Part shown: positions 21,044-32,448 of the stretch, in pieces
Layout of the letters: each line of letters starts with the position of its first letter
Position numbering within the stretch: position 1 is the stretch's first letter
Origin: Holothuria scabra
Taxonomy: Eukaryota; Echinodermata; Holothuroidea; Aspidochirotida; Holothuriidae
Assembly: GCA_037179385.1 (NCBI GenBank)
Contig: CM074196.1
Span: 29,285,986-29,349,985, forward strand
DNA: 64,000 bases
Direction of reading: 5' to 3'
Made by a program: the position numbers and the translations under genes
Notes under the pieces: model-generated
Databases searched by the model: none
Told to the model about the DNA's origin: nothing
Seen by the model: only the letters and a program-made list of their open reading frames with translations

Positions 21044-21422
21044 TATGAGCAATACTAACTTGAGAGATATTATATTATGGGGAAAAATTCTTCCTCATAT
21101 TCCACTCAAAACGATGATGGTTTCAACTAAGCATACCTGAACAACAAACGAAACTATGAAGGTACAAACATGCACCTGCATTTCGAACAGAATATTTGAC
21201 ACTTTCTTAATCCTTTCTATTTGAAACCTAACTAAGAAGTTAAATGCAATGAAAGAATCACGCACATGGCGCGGGCTTCCATTTTTATAGGCGTATTCCT
21301 CTCACAATGCGTCAAAGCACCCAATCGGCTAAAATCAATAACCTTTGTCAGAATTGCGGCAAATCTGAAAGTTCGACCAAAATGGGAGAAATGATAAGGA
21401 TAGATGGTCGAATGGATCTAAT

Positions 21423-21807
21423 CACGGACGTGTATACATGGACAGAGCATGTAATGTGTACGTCGTATCCGTAGCTGGTCGCCTCCGGCTAGGACAAAAA
21501 AGGTGTACCAAGATGGCCGCCGTGAACCTATAAATCGTCTGATTTGACTTCGACTCTGTAATGTTTTAAGCAAAAGTTAAACTTAAATGGGTGAAAATAT
21601 CATATTCCTGAAATAAGTAAAGGGATTTTGACCTAACCTTGCCATATTTCAAAAATATTTCAACTTTCTTGCAAAATATGGGAATATACTTGAGCAAGTC
21701 CAAACTTCCACACAAAATCATAGCAGACGTTGGTGCGCTTTTTCTCACACGTACGGCAGCGACAATCTACCATGCAGTATGCTCTGTCCATGTATAGGAA
21801 GTCCGTG
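21423..21807. mobile_element. hAT-like MITE, copy 2, perfect 8-bp TSD
   Basis: A 385-bp element beginning CACGGACGTGTATACATGG and ending CCATGTATAGGAAGTCCGTG. The direct repeat GATCTAAT lies exactly outside both ends (21415-21422 and 21808-21815). It is about 80-85 percent alike by eye to copy 1 at 17137-17526. No coding capacity. Confidence 0.85.
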
Positions 21808-21815
21808 GATCTAAT

Positions 21816-23465
21816 TTAGCAACATGCTAGATAAGCTTCAGTATCATCTTGGGGGCAGGGGAAATATGTAATCCTGTCCATAAGACTATCTAGGTCCAAC
21901 AATTGGCCCCGATCGGAAAGAATTTTTAAAAATCTCTCACCCCAGATGGAAGGAAGTAGGCTTCCTAACCTGTAACTAGAATATAAGCAGACGGTTTCCA
22001 AGTTTCTGTTTGCAATAAAAGCTTTCCACTCTGCCTAGCAATTTTCATCTCTGCCTCCCAGAAATTGATTGGGTCGCTTGCCCTCCCTCATTTACTCGGC
22101 CCATATTCCCATTCACGCATGTCCCACTTAGAGACCAACGTCTGTGAACTCTAGACTACCTATAGTGGGAGAGCGTTTGTGTACAACTGGTCGCAATAGC
22201 TCGCGGGTGGACGGGGGGACTCCTTAGAATGGACGAAAATAGCCTTTCACAGTTTTGTAACTAGAATCATAATTTTGGGCTTTTGATGGCAATGAAATGT
22301 TCACTTCAAGAAAAAATGAACAAATTTGCAAAAATGCACATACAGCAGAGTATAGCCAATGTTTCTGGTAAAGGGGAAAAATCTTCCTCACCTTTGAAAT
22401 TTTCTTTGTCAAACCCCATAAAAGGCATGTAGTTGGTTTGTTTGTCGCTGGAATATCGAACCCGTCCCCAGCCTGGATGCGGACCTACAAACCCCTTTCG
22501 AAAAGAAAATTTAGGAATTGAACGCTGCGAGGATGCACTTAACGTATTAATTTATACAAACAAATGCAAATATGCAAGTACTGCATATGTACTTCTATAG
22601 AGATTAACTCATATCAAAACGTGTTATATGTAATTGGATCATTATAACCTTTATTTGATTTTTTTTTCGTTTTTTTTTTGTCAAATTCTCTTACCCCTCT
22701 GAAATTTTTTTTGCATATAGGTAGGAAAGTTATTTGCACAAATTATTAGACAATTTGCTAAATTTTTCGGCTCCGTGTTCCCAGCTATTCATAGTATTCT
22801 TACTTACACTGTTTATTTAAACTTTCCCCAGTTAATTAATGTTGGCAGTTTCTAAGAAGTTTAATCTGTCCTACCCTTTCAAAGAAACTTCGAAGATTTG
22901 AAAATATATTGCAGTATTTTAGTAAGGTCCCCGTATCCTTTTGAAAGTTTTGCGTCATCAATAAGGACGTAACAAGAGACGATTACACGTACACTAAACG
23001 CTGTAGCATCCAAGATAGAATGTTTCCTTTATTACGTAACAATCAACCACTTTAATGTGACGTAATAGACAGTTTTCCAATGTGCGTGACGACGCGTTGC
23101 TTTTAATAATCTTTCGTAGAGGCGCGTCTATTTTTCACAAGTAAGCCGCACTTTTTATGCAGGTTGCGCGTTGTCTCATAACTTTGTGCGTAATACTAAA
23201 TGCTGAAATACGCCGAAAACTTCAATGACGCTCGAAAAGTCATTTTCCTTAGCAACTTTGTTTGGACGATTCATATCAACTTTGTTGAACATAGAATCAG
23301 ACGTGTGCAAGAAGACTGCGAACATTTTGAAAAAATAATAGTAGCTGTAGGTAAGTAGACAAGAATGAAACCCAATCTACAACTGTGTGAGCCTTTTATT
23401 AAACATGAAGGATTAGGTAACTGTTAAAGTTGATGCTCATTAATTAACAAAATTTTAAAGTTATT
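21816..23465. other. Intergenic, nothing recognised
   Basis: A fragment aatctctcaccccagatgg near 21932-21952 may be a scrap of the TTAA MITE end. A poly-T stretch lies at 22660-22680. At 23020-23060 the words ttattacgtaac and gtgacgtaat resemble CREB/ATF sites, but nothing shows that they act as a promoter. Confidence 0.35.
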
Positions 23466-23834
23466 TTGCTTAATATACCGGGTACCTTTGTTCCACTTGC
23501 AATGTTTTCACAATTGTCTCCGTACAGTTTTGTTGAGTATTCATTTATAGGATACAGCCAGATTTTACAATGGTTGTTTAAAGATGATGAATTCTTGTGT
23601 AAAAAAAAGGACGTTAAGCATGTTAAAAACAAAAACTTGAACACATTTCCTACATTTTGTCTTCAGCGATGGGGAAAAGGTTTTTTAGAAGACGACAAAT
23701 ACGAAACAAGCCACGGCGCAGAAGGTAAAACACTTATAGCAGTACGTTTATTTCCAAAAAAGAACCCTCAAGCACAGGCTATTTCGGCTCCTACTAATTC
23801 GTTTGCAGTCATGCAAAACTTAACGTATTCATAA
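23466..23834 (+). other. Unrecognised open frame, 122 codons
   Basis: An open frame with no recognised domain, ending exactly at the TAA that lies inside the target duplication of the adjacent SINE (23831-23839). The C-terminal half is hydrophilic and reads like possible protein (RWGKGFLEDDKYETSHG), and a cttcag acceptor-like site precedes that part at about 23664. An alternative frame there gives a short arginine-rich peptide. The length is not extraordinary for AT-rich DNA. It could be a last exon whose gene lies upstream, or chance. Confidence 0.2.
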
Positions 23835-24551
23835 TCTGTGTTGTTTTGTTTTGTTTTCATTTGATCCTCCCTTGCGGGAACTCGGCAACGCCCCAATGAG
23901 GGAGTATTTTTTTTTTTTTTTTTTTTTTCCGAAAGGAAGAAATTTATTTACATCTTGAACATACATATAGTACAGGACAAGCTGAATAAATATAATATTT
24001 ACAAGTATGTACAATATGATTTCTTAATTTCATTTACCACTAGTTAGATATTCATTTCAAAGGAAGAAATTTATTTACATCTTGAACATACATAAATATA
24101 AAACAGGACAAGTTGAATAAATATAATATTTACAAGCAAGTACAATATGATTTCCTAATTTCATTTACCCTATAAACCAGAAATAGACCTAACGTAATTT
24201 CATGCTTTCTCTTAAACATTTCATTTGAAAATATAAATTCAGTAAAAAAAAAGGAAGAAAAAAAAATTAATTATGTGTAATTCAACCAAATGCTTTTTTC
24301 CTAAAGAACTAAAGAAAACAAAAACACTTCTAGAATACTATTAAAGCTTAAATATAAGACTCTGATTCCTTACCTGAACAAATGATTTCCCCACAACCCA
24401 AACTTTGATAAACTTAGAGAGAGAGGCCAGCGGATATAGTCCGCTTGAATTCGACCTTTAATTTCCCGGATAATGGCCTTTTGTATTTCAGACCCAGGGA
24501 GTAGCTTTCCCTTCAAAAACATTAATACATCTATATTTCCACAACAAAAAC

Positions 24552-25426
24552 CTAGAAGTGGAAAAATAAAAACCGTAGCTTCTTTAACTCCGCTTTCTGA
24601 ACTTTGCTAGTTATGGAGCCATATAAAAACTGCTCATAATCAAGGGCCACGTTATCATCAACAAAGGAACGGTACATGTCATGAACCCATTTAACAACTT
24701 GATGGGCGTTTGGGCAGTCCCAGAATAAATGCTTCGGAGTTTCAATGAGATTACAATTTGCCACAGGGCATTTACCATCCCCAATGTTAAACCGAGCCAC
24801 TCTGTCACCAGTGAACAAAACGTTGTGCGATACCCTCCACTGAAAACTAATTAACTTGTTATCAAGGGTATTTTCCCACACAGCCCTCCAAATGTCGTCC
24901 CATGGGAGGGAAGGATTACGAACGACAACACGGACTAAAACCTGTTTTGCCTTAGTGAAGGTCTTTACGATTTCCTTAACGGTTTACAATCATCCCAAAC
25001 TCTGTTATTTATAGAGTGCAACATGAATATTAAATTACAAGCATACAAATGCAATCCATCACAAGTAAAAGCATTGGGCCTCGAGTTAGACCAGATGGCG
25101 GGGAACACTCTTCGGAGTTTAGAAGCCATGAAAAATCTCGATAGACACAAGTACAGTGGCGATGGGTCACTAAAAAGCAAGAAAAAGGATTTAACATAGA
25201 TAGCATCCATTTTATGTTTAAAATCATCAAGCCCCAGACCACCTCTGTCTTTTCCCAGCGTGAGAACATTTCCAGAAACTAGGGCGGGTTTGTTGTTTCC
25301 CCATATGAAAGGGTATACAATAGAAGTGATTTTGTGTAAAAGGCTAGATGGGAACGGAAAAACTGGGGCAACATAATAAAAGAGTGGGTAAATGAGAGTA
25401 TTTATAACAATGACTTTGCCTACCAA
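24552..25426 (-). pseudogene. LINE ORF2 C-terminal part with zf-RVT zinc-binding domain
   Basis: Two reverse-strand frames (24965-25426 and 24552-24881) continue ORF2 after frame breaks. The first corresponds to the thumb/connection region (KVIVINTLIYPLFYYV, GLGLDDFKHKMDAIYVKSF). The second has the zf-RVT pattern WRVSHNVLFTGDRVARF..C..C..ETPKHLFWDCP. This domain is found at the C-terminus of L1/Tx1-clade reverse transcriptases and is thought to bind nucleic acid. The gaps between the frames show that the copy is broken. Confidence 0.8.
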
Positions 25427-25519
25427 GGAAAGGTGTCTGTTTGCAAAGTATTTGACTTGTCTGGCAGCCTTTCAAGGATCAGCTCCCAGTTCGACCGAAT
25501 AGCCTCGTCCTCCCAAAGA

Positions 25520-27784
25520 CTACTCCGGTAATTTTATAGACTGTCTGCTCCAAGGGATGTTCGACGGAAGGTTTCGAATATTATTCCCAATTACAAATCC
25601 ATGTGACTTCTTTAAATTGATATTCCCACCAGTTGCCACTTGAAACAAGTCGAAAATACGGAGAAAGTTATGCACATCACTATCGCATGACGCTACACAT
25701 GTAGCATCATCTGCGTACTGGAGCAGCCTTACACTTGTACTATTGCAGCCTGGCACGATAAAACCTCGTAGGTGCTCACTACAACCAATGTAAGAGGCAA
25801 CTGGTTCAATGTACAAAACGTATAGGAGGGGAGACAAGGGACAACCCTGCCTCACCCCCCGAGACATGTGAACTTCATCAGAAAGGTGACCGTTAATCAA
25901 TACTCGACTGCAAATATCATTGTATAAAATTGTAATCCATTTAATAAAATTTTCACCAAAGTTAAGTTTTTTAAGAACACTATATAAAAACCTCCAATTA
26001 ACTTTGTCGAAGGCTTTTTGCTGGTCGATTGATAACAAAGCACACGAGTTCCCCTTCAGCTTACAATACTTGATTATATCTCTTACAATATATAAGTTGC
26101 TGTGAATAGACCTGCCTGGCACACCACAGGACTGAAATTCATTTATGACAGAAGGCAAAACCCTAGAGAGCCTAGTCTGGCACACTTTTGAAAGGATTTT
26201 ATAATCCGAGTTCAATAACGTAATAGGGCGCCAGTTAGCTGGGTCCTCCTCATCACCTGTTTTGGGAATCAATGTAATAATTCCCGTTCTCTGGGAACGA
26301 GACAAACAACCAGTACAGAAAACTTCATTAAACACCATAAGCAGGTCATTACCAATAAGGTCGAAGAATTTATGATAAAATTCATACGGTAGTCCGTCAT
26401 AACCCGGTGATTTATTCCTAGCAGATTTAGAGATTACTTTCCACAATTCACATAGAGACAAGGGGGCCTCCAAAGAGTCTTTTTCATCTACTTTTAAACA
26501 GGATGAAAGACTGTTAAGGAAGACATGTTGAGAATCTTCAACCAACGAAGCGGGTTTACAGTAGAGTTCACTATAGAATTTATGGAACACGTCCAAAATG
26601 TCGTTCATTTGGTTACAACTAACCCCATCTTTATTGCGAATAGATTTAATAGTCTTCTCTCTTCCATTTGTCTTTTCATGCATAAAGAATGCTGAAGACT
26701 TTTCGCCATCCTCTAAGTACTTGACCCTAGATCGAATATGAGCACCTTTACATTCCTTATTGATAAGAATGTCTACTTCATTTGAGTCCACACTCAAACA
26801 GCGAGACTGTAGGCTGTTCAACCGGGCTCTATTCTCTCTAGCTACCTTACTGCTGTGATAAATAGCGAGGCTTTTAATCCTCTTTTTAACGTTCTCCCAC
26901 CAATCTGTTAAAGAATTAAACCCTTCTTTCAGCGAAGACCACAATTGGTACTGCACGTGTAAATCGTTACAAAATGACTGATTATCATTAAGAGAACAGT
27001 TATACTTCCAATAACCTCTACCTTTGTCAAGTCTTGTGGACTGAATAGAAAATGTTACAAAAACAGGGTTATGGTCGCTATAGGGGAACGAGCTAGTGAT
27101 TGCTTTAGCTATCCCAAAGTCAATGGGAACGTAGATTCTGTCAAGTCTCGAACTTCTATTTAATCGAGACCAAGTATGACCAGGAGAACACGGGTGTGCT
27201 TTTCTGTAGCTATCTGTGAGGGAGTGAGCGCTAACAACACTATTTAGCTCATCCCTTCCAACAAAGGTCGAGGAGCTTTGAGAGGTACTTGAGCGGTCAA
27301 AACTATCCATTACAAAATTAAAATCCCCCCCAAGGATGATGGGGTTGGTACCTGCAGAATGAACAAACAAGTCAATGATAAACTTCCTCCTTTCAGAAGG
27401 GTTGTTAGGGGCGTGGATGTTGCACAAACGCAACCGGATATCCTTAATAGAATAAACTAGAGAAATGCAGCGACCTTTAGAATCCTTTTTAACCTGGGTA
27501 ATTTTAGGGAAAGACGATTACTAAGTAGGGTAGCAACCCCACCAGAATGATTGGTTAAGCTAGGACTGTAATAAAACGGGGCTCCCACAACTTTTTAGCA
27601 CCTTGAAGTCACTTTCTGTGGAAAGAAACGTCTCTTGTAAGAAAATAATATCAGCATTGATCAACTTACACCAATGAACAACTTTAGAACATTTTGTGCT
27701 ATCCCTTATACCATTAACATTTAAAGTAGCAATCGAAATATTCACCACCATTATTGTGAAAATTAGTCGACACTGAACCATCAA
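25520..27784 (-). pseudogene. LINE ORF2: APE-type endonuclease plus reverse transcriptase
   Basis: ORF2 starts near 27784 (reverse strand) with the endonuclease N-terminus (ISIATLNVNGIR, IIFLQETF). It is broken between 27560 and 27434 by frame changes and stops, and continues as a 637-codon frame (25520-27433). That frame carries GGDFNFVMDSFDRS, SRLDRIYVP and the SDHNPVFV endonuclease motif. The reverse transcriptase follows: ITLIPKTGDEEDPANWRPI, the motif A aspartate in LLSIDQQKAFDKVNW, SRGVRQGCPLSPLLY and the catalytic YADD. Together these nick target DNA and copy the element RNA by target-primed reverse transcription. The catalytic residues are present but the frame is interrupted, so it should be non-functional. 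Confidence 0.9.
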
Positions 27785-27889
27785 AATTTACCCTTTTTCA
27801 AGAAATAACTGTCAAAGAAGTCCGAACCGCGCTTAGCCACGAAATCAGGATGTTCCTCGGCAATGTGTTGGATCCATTCCCTGGGGTGT

Positions 27890-28485
27890 CTAAATTAACT
27901 TGCAGGAGTTCAAAGCACATGGGTAATTTGCCTCCTTTAACTTCGGATGAGATACTGCAACGTGCTCAGATAGAGCTTTAAATTCTGAAAACACTTCTCT
28001 GCAACTCCTTGCTATACAGGAGTGCCAGGGCTCACTTTCTACAAAAATCTGAGTCATCCTTATAGTATCTAAGGGGTCCTCTGGAGGGAACCGAAGTCTG
28101 GATCTTGACCTATCCTGAGATCTGTGAGGTTGAGGTTGTGACGCAGACCAGGTCTTGTCATTAATTTTTGACTTAAGTTTCTCTCTTTGCTTTTTTGACT
28201 GTGGTGAGCTAGATCGGGTCGCCACTTTTGATGCTTTACGTTCAACCAATGGTTCTTCGGACACAGAGATATGGGAATCAGCTGGCTGTTGGGCTGGTAC
28301 ACTTGGAACTTTGCACTTTACCGATAAATCCCCAGAAGCAGGGGTACGAGGATCAATTGACTCTGGGATAGCTGAATTCGAAACTTTACTGTCAATAATT
28401 GGTTCACCAGAACCAGAGGCAAGGGAATCAATTGGCTCTTGGGTAGCTTGAGCCCAACTTGTTGAAGGGGATGACTGGGGGTAGG
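27890..28485 (-). pseudogene. LINE ORF1 (partial), Ser/Pro-rich with Cys/His C-terminus
   Basis: A reverse-strand frame rich in Ser, Pro, Glu and Lys (for example KSKINDKTWSASQPQPHRSQ), ending in a cysteine/histidine cluster (CIARSCREVFSEF, then SEHVAVSHPK and CALNSC) that looks like one C2H2-type finger. ORF1 products of LINEs bind element RNA. The open frame continues upstream to 28531, but those first codons lie in the flanking SINE and target duplication, so the true N-terminus is missing through 5' truncation. Confidence 0.6.
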
Positions 28486-28868
28486 GAGGGAGTATTAGAG
28501 CCAAGCTGGCAATGCCAGTCTCGCGAGACAAACTCTTAGTTTAACGTCTATGATTAAGGGATAGCAGAATTAACTACAACCGAGAACCGTAGACGACAAT
28601 TTCGATGTCGGAGCTGGGACTTGAACTCACGACCTCATGACTGGAAGACGCAGTTCATTACCATATGTATATATATAATCTGTCACGACATTAGCCATCT
28701 TAAAGTGTTTAAATAAATTAACCACATTTTAGTAACATGGAATGAGCATTGTTTCCTTACACCTTAATGTCTTTTAAAGTAAAAATGAAAGTTTTTCCTT
28801 TGAACGTTGGTTGAAGTTTTGAATCGAGGAAGCAAAGATAAGGGACAATTTTATTGATTCTATTTTAG

Positions 28869-31800
28869 ATTTGTATTCAACAAATTATTCTGGTGGTTTG
28901 CCTGCTTACGACCTTCTGAAGAAGAGATTGGTTCAGAATATGCGACGACAGAAGATTCGCCTTCACCAGCTCCAACAGAATTTGATGTTTCTAGCCAAAC
29001 TAAAGAAAATCATCAGGTATGTTACTCAGTGTAATTATATCTTTGAAGTTTCGACTGCAGTACTTGGACATAAAAAGAGTTTTGCATTTTTCATACAGGC
29101 TGCACTCACCTCAAAGTACTTGTATTCTAAAAATCCATTTTGATATGTTTATTGACCCTATAATACTTAACTGGGGAATATAGGCCCAACGTCACCTCCG
29201 ATCCGTTGCCATGGTATCCCCATGAATGATGGTTTACCCATAATTTATTTTGTTAATTAATAATGTATATATTGTAGGATAGACAGAGAGAGTGGAAAGG
29301 GTTAAGACAATAGTTAAAATATAAAATTGGGGATACTGTCTACTCATTTTCATGCAATTAAATGTCTTCTCTTTCAGGTCCCAAACCCAGCTGTCCTTGA
29401 AAACAACTCCCTGGAGAGTAAGTCACGCCCTCGTCAAAGCAGGGAGAATGAAAGATCCAGCTGCCAGGATGAGAGACAAGATTGGTAAGTCTAACTTGTT
29501 TCTTCACAAAATTACTTATCAGTAAACTCTTATATAAGTATAACGAACAAGTCACATCTTTTGAAAAATCGTATGGTTCATCCCTGAAAATGGAGCAAGA
29601 CTAAGACTTATAAGTCAGGGTATACCTGCAGGATTTGACTACCATCTGTATGGGAGAGGGGTGGGAGCTAGGGAAACTGTGAAAACGATTACCGGTGCCT
29701 AAAGATTCTGGAGTTCAATTTATCCGTCTGAAAATTTGGGGAAATTATTGAAAGATATACAGGCCTATCAAAACGTTGGACTTTCTTCAAAAAGAATATT
29801 TAAAACCTTGAGGATTTTCTGGAACGCATTTGAAAGGTTTGCATTTTGGTTGAATTTTTAATTAAGGGTTTGGTAAGAAACGATTGAAGTTTATTTTGGT
29901 CTTCCAACTTCAGTAAAAATCATGTAAAGCTTCGACGCGACCGTTCATCGTCAGGAATCTCATGCGCTTTGTTCTACTCAACTACGAAACAGAACTATTT
30001 CCCAGACAAGGGTAGGGACAGTGACTGGGTAGGGGAAGGGAATTGCCAGTACTTTAACAAACTATGGTCCCCATATATAGCTGTAAAAACACAGCATTTA
30101 TGGATTTGTGTCGTCTTTGAGTGTAGCACGGCCGTTCGGAACAGGAGGGCGGGGGTTACAGTCCCACTGTTGGCTCAAAACTTGATGATCGGCCAAATTT
30201 CGGTGCCTCTGTCGGGCAAAGATTATGCTCCAGATTGGGATCTGGAGTCGGGCAAAAAAGTCACCGCCCCCTGTGAGAAAGAGTCATGTACGACCATCAG
30301 TGTAGCTAAAGAATTGATGCATATGTATTAAAGCGAGTAGTCTAACATATTCCTGCCGTGGGGTGAACTGTTCACCGTTATTTGCAGCTACTGGTATAGC
30401 AAAGTTGATCTTAGTGATTTCTTCATATGTAGTGATCAAACTAAATTAATGGCCCCCTCTATTATGTTGCAGCTTGTCTGACCTCATTTCTCCTACCGTA
30501 CGTCACCTCTCGTCCATCCGTTCTATGATGGGTCTCTCTGACCTACCTATCATCCTTCCCGAAGACTTAGAAGATGTCGAGGATAGCTTCGGGATGCCTG
30601 TCTTTCTAGGAGCAGGGAATTACGGGACTGTTCAGTTGATGAGAATGAAATCAACGGGACAACTGTGTGCTGTAAAGAGCCACCACAGACATCTCAACCA
30701 GCAAGTCGCAATTAAGGTATCAATGAGTTCAGCATAATTTAAAACAAAAGTGATAGTGATCTGCATTAATTTATTGATATATTAATCTTCCGACCAGTTA
30801 ATGAACAGTGACGTTCACAATTTGGGAAGTGGGGATGTAAACGGTGAATTTCTCCAACTGGAAGGGATAGTGAAGATGTATAGTGTACTTGGGATGTAAA
30901 AGACTGTTATAAGAGATTGGCGGTTAATGTTTGAAAGGCAAAGATGTGGAAGTTTAAAAAGAGTGTGAACAAGATTTGAGTATTCTCTTTTCTGGGGAGT
31001 CGTGTAAAAACACCCCGTTCGGAAAACTTTGTAGTTTAAAAATTGTGAATTTTTTTAAACATTTCAAAGCATATTTAAACACTTATGACGGCCTTTAGGC
31101 GGTGTGCCCCTTTCTCTCGTTCATATTCGATAAGAATTTGTCCGGGTGATTTCCCTGACTGGCTGATTTTCATGACCTCTTCCAGAAATGGAATCATGCT
31201 ACTGATTCATCATTTTTACTAAATCTGAATCATACCTCTGTTGAGAGTAGAAATGGATGAACTTATTGCAAAAATGATTTGAATACCTCTTCAGTTCATA
31301 TGAGTTAGAAGGTCACTTTTCAATGAAACGAAATATCAAAAGATTGCTGATTTGTGAGCGATTAAGATCCATTTTTATGCAAAATCTAAGGGCCTTTGAA
31401 AAAGTAAACATTAAGTCATGCAATTACCGAAGATTTAAGCCGCACCGTTAGTTTAGAGGTGGACCATTTTCGACATTTTCACGAGAAAAGCGCTCCCTTG
31501 CTTCCAGACACTTTTTCTTTCCATGCTTATTTAGTGAAAAATTATGAATGTCGGCAAAAAAGGACAGATATAAGTTGTACACGTTTGATGAAATTAAAAA
31601 GTGCGTGTACTTACTGAGATTATATCTGTGCAATGAAGCCTGACAGGTGCCAAGTGTAGTACGTAATGCGAGAAGAATATATATGCTAAAGTATCTTCGT
31701 TTTATTTCATTCGTTACAGGACTTCCTTCGAGAGGTAAGAGTTTTGAAGGCTTTAGAAAGAATCGAAAATACCCCGATGCTCTATGGACTCACACTTGCA

Positions 31801-32448
31801 ACGGATGGCGGCGCTATTCCTGCGATAGTTCAGGAGTATATCGGTGATGACGATTCACTCAAAGCAACGTCCCTATATGACGTCATCGAAAAGAGAAGTC
31901 TATCGGAATATCAGTCTCTACAATTGGCATTACAGATATCTCGAACAGTGCAAGATATGCACAACAGAGGATGGTTGCACTGCGATTTGAAAGGTGACAA
32001 TATTTTATTGCAGTTTGAGGAGGCAAACGATAAGAACCAATGGGACGTCTTTGACATTGATGAACCCTGGGAACAATGTGATGGATTTTCCTTCACTGAG
32101 AGTTCTGAATCAACGGATTGCAAGATAAAATTTAAATTGATTGACTTTGGTTTGTCTTGTCATGTTGACGATCGACAGGAATATCTTCAGTATTCGGAGG
32201 AGACACAAATCGAAATTCTGGAAACCTGTCGACACGTGGCCCCGGAAGTTGTCAAAGGTCAAAGTGTATATACGATATGCTCTGATGTTTATGCATTAGG
32301 CTTGATATTTAAAGATATGAGTCGCACATCGAGAGACTTTTTGAGCCTGACGGGAGAAGAATGCATGGACATGAAACCAGAGAACAGACCGACGGTTGAT
32401 GACGTCATCGCAAGGATTGAACATGAACTACTGCAGACGGATCCGTAG
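28869..32448 (+). CDS. Protein kinase, four 3' exons of a plus-strand gene
   Basis: Predicted exons are 28869-29016 (5' border uncertain), 29378-29484, 30473-30716 and 31720-32448 (stop TAG). All junction phases agree (0, 2, 0), giving about 408 residues after an unseen N-terminus. Residues 1-85 are polar and acidic. The kinase domain follows: glycine loop GAGNYGTV (about 131-138), AVK lysine (153), helix-C glutamate in FLREVRVL (171), catalytic loop HCDLKGDN (Asp 255, Asn 260), IDFG (Asp 308), APE, SDVYALG and an ENRPT arginine. All catalytic residues are present, so it is probably active on Ser/Thr; DLKGDN is the Ser/Thr form. Two oddities are a ~35-residue acidic insertion (QFEEANDKNQWDVFDIDEPW and on) between catalytic loop and DFG, and a C-lobe about 25 residues short in the helix-G region. 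Family and substrate are not recognised. No clear AATAAA was found downstream. Confidence 0.85.

Larger units (their letters stand above)
23909..28485 (-). mobile_element. Tx1/L1-like LINE, 5'-truncated, inserted in a SINE
   Basis: A reverse-strand non-LTR retrotransposon with a poly-A tail (T run 23907-23928), a 3' UTR, an ORF2 with endonuclease and reverse transcriptase, and part of ORF1. An 11-bp direct repeat GAGGGAGTATT brackets it (23898-23908 and 28486-28496). The bases next to the tail are ambiguous with poly-A. The 3' UTR contains an imperfect tandem duplication with a 127-bp offset (from about 23932 and from about 24059), each beginning aaaggaagaaatttatttac. Several frameshifts and stops make it inactive. 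Assignment to the L1/Tx1 group rests on ORF2 motifs and a zinc-binding C-terminus. Confidence 0.85.
23840..28674 (-). mobile_element. Second tRNA-derived SINE family, split by a LINE insertion
   Basis: Reading the reverse strand, a tRNA-like head with B-box-like gtgagttcaagtccc (complement of about 28618-28632) starts near 28665. Its body runs to 28486, is interrupted by the LINE, and resumes at 23908 to an A-rich caaaacaaaacaa tail at about 23840-23860. The direct repeat ATAATCTGT lies outside both ends (23831-23839 and 28675-28683), as expected for a retroposed SINE. Only about 260 bases are SINE. The rest is the nested LINE. Confidence 0.65.

Noticed and set aside
23020..23060. CREB/ATF-like sites (ttattacgtaac, gtgacgtaat)
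   Set aside because: Single short matches with no start site or gene in the right place, so no promoter is called.
28482..28531. N-terminal extension of LINE ORF1 up to 28531
   Set aside because: These codons lie in the target duplication and the host SINE, so they are not part of the LINE protein.
29969..30331. 120-codon open frame between kinase exons 2 and 3
   Set aside because: The kinase exons join in phase across it, and the frame has no domain and no suitable splice sites.
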